Assembly (NCBI GenBank): GCA_964475755.1
Contig: CAYYXR010000011.1
Coordinates: forward strand, 4,026-68,025
Source: UBA11612 sp964475755
Lineage (GTDB): Bacteria; Pseudomonadota; Alphaproteobacteria; Rhodospirillales; Rhodospirillaceae
DNA: 64,000 bases
Reading direction: 5' to 3'
Shown: in pieces, positions 45,731-54,502 of the stretch
Layout: every line of letters starts with the position of its first letter
Position numbering within the stretch: the stretch's first letter is position 1
Program-made: the position numbers and the translations under genes
The notes under the pieces: generated by a model
What the model was told of the DNA's origin: nothing
Database searches by the model: none
What the model saw: the letters and a program-made list of their open reading frames with translations, nothing else

Positions 45731-46878
45731 TAACGACCTGCTCCTTGCAAAAGGTATCGAGATATAATGACGCGCATGATTTCGTTGGTGCCTTCCAGAA
45801 TTTGGTGCACGCGCGCATCACGCATGAAACGCTCAATGGGATAATCTTTTAAATAGCCGTATCCGCCGTGGAGTTGAAGCGCCGCATTGCAAACGTCAAA
45901 CCCGACGTCCGTGGCAAAGCGTTTGGCCATGGCACAGAATTTGGTCGCAGTGCTGTCCTTCTCGTCGAGAAGAAACGCCGCGTTCAATACCATGAGACGC
46001 GCTGCCTCAAGGTCCGTAGCCATATCAGCCAACTTAAACTGAATGGTTTGGAAAGCGCTGAGCGGTTTACCGAATTGATTGCGCCCCTGAACGTAATCCG
46101 TTGCCGCTTCAAGACATGCGCGCGCCGCGCCAACCGAACAAATCGCGATATTGATGCGCCCGCCGTCCAAGCCGGACATCGCGATCTTGAAACCGTCGCC
46201 TTCATTGCCGACCACGTTACTCACTGGCACGCGGCAATCTTCAAAAATCACCATGGACGTGGGCTGGCTGTTCCAACCCATCTTCTTCTCCTGTGCGCCG
46301 AAACTGAGGCCCTTGGAATCCTTGTCGACAACAAGGCAAGTGATCCCCTTAGGCCCATCTTCGCCGGTCCGAACCATGCACACATACACGTCAGATTTTC
46401 CACCGCCGGAAATAAAGGCTTTCGTGCCGTTGAGAACGTATTCATCACCGTCTCGCTCGGCCTTGGTTCTAAGTGCGGCAGCGTCGGAGCCCGACGATGG
46501 CTCGGTTAGGCAATAGCTCGCGAAGTACTCCATCGAGCACAGTTTGGGCACGTATTTCTTTTTCAACTCATCGGAGCCAAATCGATCGATCATGGATGTC
46601 GCCATGTTGTGGATCGAAATGTAGGCCGCCGTCGAGGTGCATCCAGCTGCCAGTTCTTCCAGGATGATGGCGCTATCCGCCCGGCCAAGCCCACTTCCAC
46701 CGAAATCCGGGTCGACATAAAGACCACCGAATCCCAGTTCTGCTGCAATGCGCAATTCATCGACCGGAAAAATCTTCTCCTCATCCCACTTGGCGGCATT
46801 GGGGGTCATATGGTCGCGCGCAAATTTCCTGGCGGTGTCCTGGAAGGCGAGTTGGTCCTCTGTGAGCTTAAAATCCAT
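45730..46878 (-). CDS. Acyl-CoA dehydrogenase (probably isobutyryl-CoA)
   Basis: FAD enzyme that would oxidise isobutyryl-CoA to methacrylyl-CoA, the first committed valine step, judged by operon context. Residues 1-130 form the N-terminal helical domain. CLTEPSSGSDAAALRTKAER and the LNGTKAFISGGG stretch form the flavin-binding middle. GRNQFGKPLSAFQTIQFKLA and QLHGGYGYLKDYPIERFMRD complete the C-terminal domain, with the EGTNEIMRVIISR ending. The 382-residue length is normal. A strong AGGAGA site precedes the ATG. Confidence 0.92.
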   Translation of the reverse strand: MDFKLTEDQLAFQDTARKFARDHMTPNAAKWDEEKIFPVDELRIAAELGFGGLYVDPDFGGSGLGRADSAIILEELAAGCTSTAAYISIHNMATSMIDRFGSDELKKKYVPKLCSMEYFASYCLTEPSSGSDAAALRTKAERDGDEYVLNGTKAFISGGGKSDVYVCMVRTGEDGPKGITCLVVDKDSKGLSFGAQEKKMGWNSQPTSMVIFEDCRVPVSNVVGNEGDGFKIAMSGLDGGRINIAICSVGAARACLEAATDYVQGRNQFGKPLSAFQTIQFKLADMATDLEAARLMVLNAAFLLDEKDSTATKFCAMAKRFATDVGFDVCNAALQLHGGYGYLKDYPIERFMRDARVHQILEGTNEIMRVIISRYLLQGAGR

Positions 46879-47000
46879 ACGTGACGTCTCCTGGGCCGCA
46901 AAAGTGCCGAAATATCAAGGGCTGCCTTATATATGATTTTCCGGTTTATAGAGAAAAGTTGCTCTATGTCCCGGATTTTATTGGCGAAGGCTTTTTGGAA

Positions 47001-47029
47001 TTGACATCCCTGATCCGCTCTTGTTTAGA
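47001..47029 (+). promoter_or_regulatory. Sigma-70 promoter of the aldehyde dehydrogenase
   Basis: A perfect -35 TTGACA (47001-47006) lies 17 bases from TTTAGA (47024-47029). The transcript would begin near 47036 and carry AGGAGAG before the ATG at 47090. Confidence 0.65.
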
Positions 47030-47089
47030 CAGGTTTTAGCACTATAAATTTGGTATTGACCATCCCACGATCATTACAGGAGAGCCGCT

Positions 47090-48523
47090 ATGCCGCCGCT
47101 CGAAACAGCCGCGCAAGACGCCGACACACTGACCCCTGAACTTGAAATCAAAGGGTTAATTGAGCGCTCCCGGGCGGCTCAAGCCCAGATTGAAAATTAC
47201 TCCCAGGAACAGGTCAATGAGCTGATTCGGGCCCTTGTATGGGCAGTTGCCAGACCTGGCATGGCGGAGAAAATAGCCCAGTTCACCGTAGATGAGACGC
47301 GGCTGGGCAACTACGAAGGCAAGTTCCTGAAGATCTCGAGGAAGACCCGCGCGACGTTGATGGACATCATCGATGACAAATCGGTCGGGGTCATCGAGGA
47401 AGATAAAGAACGCAACATTGTAAAGATTGCGAAACCAATGGGCGTGATTGGTGCGCTTTCACCGTCCACCAATCCAGAGGCGACCCCGGTTATCAAGGCC
47501 ATATCGGCCATTAAAGGCCGCAACTCCATCATTGTCGCTCCGCACCCACGTGCGAAGTTGACCAACAAGATGATCTGCGACCTGATGCGCGAAACCTTGA
47601 AAGCCTACGGCGCACCGGAAGACCTGATTATTCCCATCGAGGTGCCCTCCCTGGAGAAGACCAACGAGTTGATGCGCCAGTGCGACCGGGTATTGGCCAC
47701 CGGCGGCGGTCCGATGGTGAAAGCCGCTTACTCAAGCGGAACACCCGCTCTAGGTGTCGGCGTCGGCAACGCTGTTATCACCGTCGATGACACAGCCAAC
47801 CTCGACGACGCAGCGGAAAAAATCCGTATCTCCAAAACGCTTGACCTGGCCGCGTCCTGTTCTGCCGACAACTCTGTTGTATTGCTCGAGCCCATTTACG
47901 ACCAGATGCTGGAAAAGCTTCAGGCCAAGGGCGGCTATGTCGTCAACGTCGAAGAAAAACGAAAACTCCAGAACACCATCTGGGAAGACGGCCATCTGAA
48001 CGCCAATATAGTGGCACAACCGGCCGAGAAGATCGCCGGAATGGCCGGCATCGACCTGCCCGAAGGCAAAACATTTTTTATTGTCCCGGAAACAGGCTGG
48101 GGACCGGATCATCCGTTCTCGGGAGAAAAGCTCTCAGTTGTTATGGCGCTATACAAAGCCAAAGACATTGATGGTGCAATCACGCTGACCAATAACATTC
48201 AAGCGTACCAAGGCCAGGGGCATTCCTGCGGTATCTATTCCACCAGCGACGACAACATCATGAAGTTGGCCAACGCCACCAAGACCTCACGCGTGATGGT
48301 GAATCAGCCGCAGGCACCGTCCAATAGCGGCAATCTATGGAACGGCATGCGCCAGACATTCTCCCTGGGCTGCGGTTCATGGGGCGGCAATGGCACCAAC
48401 AACAACATCACCTGGCGTGATCTCATCAACGAGACTTGGGTTTCCAAGCCACTGGCTAAAACCAAGGAACTCCCGCCGGACGAAGTGCTGTTCGGCAAGG
48501 ACGTCATGGAGAAAGTAAAGTAA
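47090..48523 (+). CDS. CoA-acylating aldehyde dehydrogenase (SauS/AdhE N-domain type)
   Basis: A 477-residue NAD-dependent aldehyde dehydrogenase of the CoA-acylating clade. This clade includes acetaldehyde dehydrogenases of the EutE/AdhE type and sulfoacetaldehyde dehydrogenase SauS. The catalytic Cys lies in LAASCSADNSVV (about residue 265). ATGGGPMVKAAYSSG is the dinucleotide-binding segment. Near the C-terminus, LGCGSWGGNGTNNNITW is typical of the clade. It lacks the MmsA signature. It is divergent from the valine genes, yet has its own promoter and terminator. The true substrate is open: sulfoacetaldehyde, acetaldehyde or propionaldehyde are the choices known for the clade. Confidence 0.82.
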   Translation: MPPLETAAQDADTLTPELEIKGLIERSRAAQAQIENYSQEQVNELIRALVWAVARPGMAEKIAQFTVDETRLGNYEGKFLKISRKTRATLMDIIDDKSVGVIEEDKERNIVKIAKPMGVIGALSPSTNPEATPVIKAISAIKGRNSIIVAPHPRAKLTNKMICDLMRETLKAYGAPEDLIIPIEVPSLEKTNELMRQCDRVLATGGGPMVKAAYSSGTPALGVGVGNAVITVDDTANLDDAAEKIRISKTLDLAASCSADNSVVLLEPIYDQMLEKLQAKGGYVVNVEEKRKLQNTIWEDGHLNANIVAQPAEKIAGMAGIDLPEGKTFFIVPETGWGPDHPFSGEKLSVVMALYKAKDIDGAITLTNNIQAYQGQGHSCGIYSTSDDNIMKLANATKTSRVMVNQPQAPSNSGNLWNGMRQTFSLGCGSWGGNGTNNNITWRDLINETWVSKPLAKTKELPPDEVLFGKDVMEKVK

Positions 48524-48555
48524 GAACTCCGGAAAACGGGTCTTATAGATACAAG

Positions 48556-48585
48556 CGGCGGGGCTCTAGCGAGCTCCGCCGTTTT
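48556..48585 (+). terminator. Intrinsic terminator after the aldehyde dehydrogenase
   Basis: A GC-rich hairpin (CGGCGGGGCTC, loop TAGC, GAGCTCCGCCG, one G-U pair) is followed by TTTT. It lies 33 bases after the stop codon. Confidence 0.8.
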
Positions 48586-48701
48586 GTATTGGAGGAAAAG
48601 AAAAAATGGTGGGCCGATAAGGACAAAGATGGGCACTGGATCTTGTTTGTCTCCCCAACCTAGCCATTGGCTAAGTGTTCATTTCCAATGGAGACGCTAG
48701 C

Positions 48702-49295
48702 CTATTGGTATACTGCCTTGAATACTGCAGGTGTGCCGGACGGGCGGCCAGTCGAAAACTCCTCAAAGGCTTTAAGACCGACCAAGTCGGAGGCATTAAT
48801 CAGACCACCGATATAAATCGACGACGAGGCTCGGGACAAGGCGAGAACCGGCACACCACCGCCGGCGCAATAGGTCCCTGTTGAAACCGCTCTATCTGCC
48901 ACAATTGGGATGAACGGAAACGTCTCTCTCTGCTGGTTAGCGAGCATGGCTGGGCTGCAGGACAGATCAATGGGCTGGTCGGCTTCCCCTAAGATATCCA
49001 CCTGCCCGACTTGCGGTGCCGATGCACCGGCGTTGAGTCCAGTGCCAGTGGTGACAACCGATCCGTCGGGGCGAATTTCCAGTGCGCCGCTGGGTGACTG
49101 GTCAACGAGCACAGCGCCGAACTGGAGATTCCGGACGGTGGTCACCGCAAGCTTTACTCGAAGTTTAGCACTCACATTCAGAGTGTCGGATGCAGCGAAG
49201 ATGGCACCAGTGGGCAATATCACCCCCAGCGCAGTTGTGAACGCAATCGCTCGCCGGAATTCTTCCGAAAAGACTTTGCTCATGACTCTCAACAT
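48702..49295 (-). CDS. DUF4402 pilin-like subunit, distal
   Basis: A 197-residue secreted protein of the DUF4402 family, found in chaperone-usher pili. The signal peptide covers about residues 12-35 (FTTALGVILPTGAIFA). The beta-rich body has NLQFGAVLVDQSPSGALEI, DLSCSPAMLANQQRETFPF and a Cys pair (DLSC and TYCAGGG) that could form the usual pilin disulfide. It ends in KAVYQ, like the first subunit (EAVYQ). Three genes of this family share the locus. It lies downstream of the usher. Confidence 0.78.
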   Translation of the reverse strand: MLRVMSKVFSEEFRRAIAFTTALGVILPTGAIFAASDTLNVSAKLRVKLAVTTVRNLQFGAVLVDQSPSGALEIRPDGSVVTTGTGLNAGASAPQVGQVDILGEADQPIDLSCSPAMLANQQRETFPFIPIVADRAVSTGTYCAGGGVPVLALSRASSSIYIGGLINASDLVGLKAFEEFSTGRPSGTPAVFKAVYQ

Positions 49296-49438
49296 GATCG
49301 TCAGGCTCCATGCGCGGCCGAGTTCGGTCCTGCATCCACCTAGGACGATTATAATAGCGAGTCGATATATTTTGAGAAGAAGTTAAATAACGGGGAATCG
49401 TGTGGAGGACAGGCGGTTCAACACCGTAATAGCCTACG

Positions 49439-52255
49439 TCAGCTGGGATTAGGGATCAGATTAACATCCGCCTGATAAGGCGTATCCGCCGTGAGCGAGA
49501 CTGCTTTTCCGTTGTCCGGAGTGGGCGCGGCCGAAGCTAGCCGGACAGTGTAGGCCCCCAGCTTCAATTCGGAAAAGAAATAGTAACCGTCAAATTCCGA
49601 GCGGGTTTGGGCGACGACATTGCCCTGAGAGTCTATCAGTTCGACACGGGTGCCTGCGACGGGCTCGGCATCGAGAATATCGACGGTTTCCTCTTTGACG
49701 ACAAACCCGTCCACTTCACCGAACACGCGCACGGGATAGTCGACAATGGGCAGTACACCCGGGCGGGCGTGAACGGCGAGGTGGCTTTGCACGGGCCGGT
49801 AAGTCACATCGGGAAGTGAACGCTGGTCAACGGTGACGATGGTCTGTGGGCCGGGCATAAGATTGGTAACCCAGGCGACCCCGGCTTCGTCCGTGACTCC
49901 CTCGGAGTTGCGGCGGGTGCCGGTGACGATTACATCGCGCAGCAAGGGCTCGTCACGGTCATAGAGATTGTTCGCATTCATGTCGGCAAATACGCGCACA
50001 CCGAGGATCGCACCGCCGCTGCGTTCCTCCGCGCCGGCAAACCGGTAACTAAGGGCTTGATCCTGCGGAAGCAGCGCCGTTCGAAGCGTAAGGCCGACCA
50101 CATAATTCCCTTTGGTATCGATAGACGGACTGAACCCCACCGAAAATTTCTTAAAACGCCAGTTAAGGTCGGCTCCAAAAGAGGTCACGCCGCTATTGAA
50201 CTCACGCTCCATATCAACGGTCGCTGTGATCTGTCGGCCAAAGCGCCGCCGGGCCTGAAGCGCGATGCTTTGAAGAAGCCTGTCCTGAGTGGGGCTGTAG
50301 TCGGCTTGCAAGCGATACAAAATATTACCTTGGCGGCCGCGCAAAGCGATTGCGCCTGTCACGGTCGTCGGGAGGCCGCTGCCTGAAAACCATTGCACAT
50401 TGAGATTATGACCGAAGCTCAAACCTTTTAGGCTCGTTGCCAACTGATGGTTGGCAACGAAGGCCGTTGGACGGCCTCTACGGTTCTGGCGAGAGACTTC
50501 GGCGCGCTGACCGACACGAATAAGGCCCAGATCGATTGGGCGATGGCTAATGCCGATGACCGTGTCCGAAAGAATATCGGTCTCATCAACGGGTGGATTG
50601 AAACTTTGGAGGTGTGAGACAAACGTATCCAATCCGCCCCAGGCGGTCCGCATTTCCGCCGAGAGGGTGTAGGCTCCCTGTTCTTCCATGGCGGCATCAG
50701 TAGCGAGATAATAGCCGCCGACGCTGGCCCGTAATCCGGTAAAGAGTGCGCCCTCGTTGGTACGTTTGCCGATGGCGCCGAAGGCACCGCCGGCGACCAA
50801 TGATACGCGGTCCGAAAGGCCGTATTCCATGCGACCGACCACGCCGAATTCATCATTCAGAGCCTGATCACTTAGACTGACGAGGGGATCTGAAGACTGC
50901 ACCGCGCCGAGCTCATAGATAAAGGTACCGGCGGACTGAAGACCTGGGCCTAGAAACACGCGCTCGATGCGTTCTTCTTCTTCTCCGTTGGGGCCATAAG
51001 CCACAATGCGGAACACATTAGCGCCTGGACGTAACGATAGGGTCGAGAATTCGTACCGACCGTCGTCTCCCACGGTCTCAATCGTGAGCAAACGATCGTC
51101 CTGATAAAGTTCCACATCCCAGCCGGGCGGAACGGTTCCAAGCAACACAAAGCCATCGGCCTCGGAAACGCGGTTGTTGGATGCGTTCGATACGAACGCG
51201 CCGCGTCCGCGGCGCACGGCTGTGACGAGCGGAATCGACGGCATGAGTACGTCGCCTAAGGCCATGTGCCGCGCTTTCAACGGCCCAAGCATTTCGCCGT
51301 CAGGGTCTTCACGTTCAAGAAGAATATCCAGACTCTCAAGATCGGCACCTTGGGAATCGCGGTAACTTGCGAGGGCATTTAGTCTGGAAGCGAACCCGAG
51401 GAGGTCGCCGTTACTTTGCACACTGAGGCTTCCAAATCCGGATGTTTTAGATTCTCCGCCTAACATCGCGCCTGAAGCGGTGACGTTCACGACCGGCGCT
51501 GCAATCAGCTGGTAAGGAACCTCCAGCGATGTGCGCCGCGTTGAACCTGGAGCGCTTGCCAATTGACCCGCGACAGTCTGGCGCTCTTTCGCGCGTTGAA
51601 AAGGTAACGGCTCTTTCGGTTCGATGAACAGAGTCATGCGTAGGAGGTCGGCGGTGATGCCCAGAGGAAACCAGGTCTGGATTGCGTCTAGGCCGACATA
51701 GATGTCGTCCTCATGCAACTCAATCTGGCTGGCGGGATAGGGTTTCAGCACGCCGGAAATCGCGATAGTTTCTCCGCCGACACTTAAACCGAACGTGCGG
51801 TCTTCAGATAAAAACCAGCCCTCGGCGATACCTGCCTCAGGATCAACCTGTATGGGGAGCGCGAGAAGATCGACAAACCCGCCAAGTCCCACCAACACAG
51901 AGCCGTCGTCGCGGTGATATCCGAATACGAATTCGCCGTTGAGAGGCACCTTTTCAACACGGACTTCAAGTATCACTGATTGAGTTTGCGGGCGTTGGAT
52001 TTGCTCAAGCCCGGAGTGGTCGGCGTAGTGATGTGCGCTTGCCAATTGCTCTTCAGGCAGCGGCCCGCCGCCAACACTTGAAATTCCCTCCGATCCGACG
52101 ACAAGGGTGAAGAACGCGCCCGCCTCATTGTCTGTGGGCGCAGCCGCCGCCGGCAAGACAGCCAAAGCGACCGCGGCGACAATGGCGATCGTCCACGGCT
52201 GGCACAGCGAACGGCGTGGCTTAAGACAGCGGAACGATGTGCTCGTCGAGGACAT
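49439..52255 (-). CDS. Outer-membrane usher protein (FimD/PapC-like)
   Basis: Outer-membrane translocator of chaperone-usher pili, a 24-stranded beta-barrel with plug and periplasmic domains. The 938-residue protein has an N-terminal signal (IAIVAAVALAVLPAAAA) and an N-domain (residues ~45-170). The barrel has many FVSNASNNR and SYRDSQGADLE-like strands and a mid-barrel plug region (RVSEADGFVLLGTVPPGWDV). C-terminal carboxypeptidase-regulatory-like domains follow (MPGPQTIVTVDQRSLPDVTY; SEFDGYYFFSELKLGAYTVR). It overlaps the chaperone gene by 35 bases. It belongs to the FimD family at low similarity, and the subfamily is uncertain. Confidence 0.85.
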   Translation of the reverse strand: MSSTSTSFRCLKPRRSLCQPWTIAIVAAVALAVLPAAAAPTDNEAGAFFTLVVGSEGISSVGGGPLPEEQLASAHHYADHSGLEQIQRPQTQSVILEVRVEKVPLNGEFVFGYHRDDGSVLVGLGGFVDLLALPIQVDPEAGIAEGWFLSEDRTFGLSVGGETIAISGVLKPYPASQIELHEDDIYVGLDAIQTWFPLGITADLLRMTLFIEPKEPLPFQRAKERQTVAGQLASAPGSTRRTSLEVPYQLIAAPVVNVTASGAMLGGESKTSGFGSLSVQSNGDLLGFASRLNALASYRDSQGADLESLDILLEREDPDGEMLGPLKARHMALGDVLMPSIPLVTAVRRGRGAFVSNASNNRVSEADGFVLLGTVPPGWDVELYQDDRLLTIETVGDDGRYEFSTLSLRPGANVFRIVAYGPNGEEEERIERVFLGPGLQSAGTFIYELGAVQSSDPLVSLSDQALNDEFGVVGRMEYGLSDRVSLVAGGAFGAIGKRTNEGALFTGLRASVGGYYLATDAAMEEQGAYTLSAEMRTAWGGLDTFVSHLQSFNPPVDETDILSDTVIGISHRPIDLGLIRVGQRAEVSRQNRRGRPTAFVANHQLATSLKGLSFGHNLNVQWFSGSGLPTTVTGAIALRGRQGNILYRLQADYSPTQDRLLQSIALQARRRFGRQITATVDMEREFNSGVTSFGADLNWRFKKFSVGFSPSIDTKGNYVVGLTLRTALLPQDQALSYRFAGAEERSGGAILGVRVFADMNANNLYDRDEPLLRDVIVTGTRRNSEGVTDEAGVAWVTNLMPGPQTIVTVDQRSLPDVTYRPVQSHLAVHARPGVLPIVDYPVRVFGEVDGFVVKEETVDILDAEPVAGTRVELIDSQGNVVAQTRSEFDGYYFFSELKLGAYTVRLASAAPTPDNGKAVSLTADTPYQADVNLIPNPS

Positions 52256-53063
52256 CTGTTTCGTTCCGCTCGGCCGGCGTCAACGTAATAATCAGATTGC
52301 CCGAGGTGGCCACTTCTCCGCCCGGCCACACAACGACGACAGATCGCTTGACCCAATCCCGTTCACGATAAATCCGGATTACATTGTCGGTGATGATTTC
52401 TTCTTTTTCCCCGGAAGGGCGCTCCAAGTGCATATGAAGGCGAAATACCGCGTCGGCATTGCCGTCTCTCGTCAGCTGAACAACGATGCTTCCAGGTAGA
52501 ATTTCGGCACCTTCAACCATTACCGACGACACGGCCTTTCCGGCGGTGACAACGATGGGAATTGCGATATTGAATTGAAACCCGATGCCGAAACTCATGT
52601 TCCCTGTTGTTGGGTTCGTTTTGTCATCGGCTGCGCTGGGATTCGGCACTTCTCGAAAAACAACATGTGTCCGGTAGGTGCCGGCATCGAGCTGATTGGG
52701 GCGGCGGGAAACAACGCGAATGGTCTGGGTTTGTCCAGGCTGAAGCGTAAACGAGCGGGGTGAAAACCGAACCATGCGCCGGGCCGAATGCTCCAGCCGC
52801 TCTACCCGCATCGTCGTGCCCTGTTCGGACATGGAGTAGTCTTCCAGACCTAGCTCGTAAGAGGCAGTGTTCTCCGTTGGGTTGCTTACGGTCAAAACTT
52901 CTGAGCGGCGTTGATCAAACAGTTCTACGCGCTGAGGCGAGATGAACAGTGGGGCCTGGGCCACGCTCGGCCCAGCATGCAGCAGCAGTGTCCCGAACAA
53001 GCCGATAAAGGCGATCAGAAATTTATACGGAATGAGAGTGGGTATGTGTGTGCTGGATGTCAT
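52221..53063 (-). CDS. Pilus assembly periplasmic chaperone (FimC/PapD-like)
   Basis: Periplasmic chaperone that donates a strand to pilin subunits and delivers them to the usher. The 280-residue protein has a signal peptide (LIAFIGLFGTLLLHAGPSVA) and a PapD-type N-domain beginning LFISPQRVELFDQRRSEVL. TVSNPTENTASYELGLEDY and VRFSPRSFTLQPGQTQTIRV are the subunit-binding strand region. The sequence is longer than the classic ~230-residue chaperones. Its ATG overlaps the stop of the upstream subunit gene (53060-53063), and its end overlaps the usher start. Confidence 0.83.
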   Translation of the reverse strand: MTSSTHIPTLIPYKFLIAFIGLFGTLLLHAGPSVAQAPLFISPQRVELFDQRRSEVLTVSNPTENTASYELGLEDYSMSEQGTTMRVERLEHSARRMVRFSPRSFTLQPGQTQTIRVVSRRPNQLDAGTYRTHVVFREVPNPSAADDKTNPTTGNMSFGIGFQFNIAIPIVVTAGKAVSSVMVEGAEILPGSIVVQLTRDGNADAVFRLHMHLERPSGEKEEIITDNVIRIYRERDWVKRSVVVVWPGGEVATSGNLIITLTPAERNETDVLDEHIVPLS

Positions 53064-53632
53064 GGTACCACCATTTCAATAATAATAGGTACTCCGCCAG
53101 AAGAGCCGGTGTCGTAAGAGCCGCTAGACTCAGTTCCGGTCGTAAGCAAACTGGCTGCGATCAATGCCTCGCTCGCGGTGGACGGGCCGGTTGTCATTTG
53201 GATCGAGGTTAGCCCAACGCCGAGACAAGGCGAGGTGCCTGAGCCGCCGGGCGAGGTGCCGTTGTTCGGGCCGAGCACCATTTCGATATGAGCAACGTCA
53301 ATTGAATCGAGGCCGTTCGATATGGTCGCCGTCGTTGAGCAGGAAATATCGACCGTTGTGTTAACTTGGCCGGTGATTTGAATCCGTCCGGCGTTACCGA
53401 ATCCGTCTCCAATAAGTCCGCCGGTGTAGGAGATTGTCCCGTTGGTTCCGTGCGCTGCGGTTCCGGGCATAGGCGCGATATCGATGCGGCCGAACTCCAG
53501 ATCCGCGCTTACTCTGAGTTTGATTCCCTGCGCGAACGCATCCGGCAGGCTGCCCGCAATCAGAATAACGGCGGCAAATACTATCAGTCGGAACGCATAT
53601 GCAATTTTATGTTGGTTAACTGAAAATCGCAT
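53060..53632 (-). CDS. DUF4402 pilin-like subunit, second
   Basis: A secreted protein of about 190 residues with signal peptide FRLIVFAAVILIAGSLPDAF, then a DUF4402-like body. Segments are LEFGRIDIAPMPGTAAHGTN, VNTTVDISCSTTATISNGL and SPCLGVGLTSIQMTTG. It has two Cys in the DUF4402 disulfide arrangement and ends in a hydrophobic IIEMVVP strand. The ATG at 53632 has AAGG seven bases upstream and was chosen over the longer frame from 53701. It overlaps the chaperone by four bases and is likely a minor or tip subunit, which is inference. Confidence 0.75.
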   Translation of the reverse strand: MRFSVNQHKIAYAFRLIVFAAVILIAGSLPDAFAQGIKLRVSADLEFGRIDIAPMPGTAAHGTNGTISYTGGLIGDGFGNAGRIQITGQVNTTVDISCSTTATISNGLDSIDVAHIEMVLGPNNGTSPGGSGTSPCLGVGLTSIQMTTGPSTASEALIAASLLTTGTESSGSYDTGSSGGVPIIIEMVVP

Positions 53633-53737
53633 AGGGGTGCCTTGGCGTAAATTTATGAGCCGCCCAGCTCGAATGAGCCTGAAAGATTCGCGCTTGCGCA
53701 TCCTTCGGACTCACGAGATTTACCAAGCTAGTCAGGA

Positions 53738-54322
53738 CTACTGATAGACAGCCTCAACTGTGGAAGCCGCTCCGCCCGAGTTGGTGGACGAGAAAGCGCC
53801 GGTTGTCGTGACACTGCCCATGTTTTCCAGCGCAAGTGTTGCGCCCATGAACAAAGAGGTCGTGCCGCCGGTCAGCGAAACAGTGATAGCTGTCGAACCG
53901 ACACCGCTACACGCCGTTCCAGAGGCAGCCGCGCCATTGGCAACATTGGTGGGCACGGCAATGGTTTCGGCGCTGGCATTCGCAACTGTTGCGGCGGAAC
54001 AGGATACGTCGATGTTCACGCCGTTTGCGCCGGTGAGATCGATCTGGCCGGCGGTGATGCTGCCCGTACCAGCGGATGTAATGTCTGATCCAGAGGTCGA
54101 GAACGAGCCGTCCGGGTTGAGGGTGAGTGAACCCGATCCCGACAGATTAACGTCAACGTAGCCGAAACTTACATCCGTCTGGGTGGTTACGGTCACGGCT
54201 TGGCGAAGGGTGGCTGAAACCTCAACAGTATCGCTTTGGGCCGAAGCGCTTGCGGCCATGCCGACGAGGGCGAGAGCTGCGGCGACACCGAGGGCGAGGG
54301 ACTTAAGGGGAGCTTTGTACAT
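53738..54322 (-). CDS. DUF4402 pilin-like subunit, first (probable major pilin)
   Basis: A 194-residue secreted protein with a clear signal peptide (SLALGVAAALALVGMAASAS, then AQ). The body is Gly/Ser/Thr-rich (LTLNPDGSFSTSGSDITSAG) with the DUF4402 pattern TDVSFGYVDVNLSGSGSLTL and a Cys pair (DVSCSAATV and GTACSGVG). It heads the pilus gene cluster with a strong AAGGA site. That position and its size suggest the major subunit, which is inference. It is divergent from the OmpR-type regulator. Confidence 0.8.
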   Translation of the reverse strand: MYKAPLKSLALGVAAALALVGMAASASAQSDTVEVSATLRQAVTVTTQTDVSFGYVDVNLSGSGSLTLNPDGSFSTSGSDITSAGTGSITAGQIDLTGANGVNIDVSCSAATVANASAETIAVPTNVANGAAASGTACSGVGSTAITVSLTGGTTSLFMGATLALENMGSVTTTGAFSSTNSGGAASTVEAVYQ

Positions 54323-54502
54323 TGAGGTATCCTTGTTTGATTAAGGTTCCGAGAGCCGCCTTCGGAGCAGTTCTCGTAAAAGCATGTGTATGGCCCCAGT
54401 GTCGGATTCTCATAAATGACTTGTAAAAGAATTTTAAAAGTAAATAATGTATTAAACTCAAATTCTGGCGTTTCGACGCCCGTCGCGGAGCTTTACCTCC
54501 AT

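Noticed and set aside
48661..48673. Palindrome TAGCCATTGGCTA as a terminator of the pilus operon
   Set aside because: No T-run follows on either strand.
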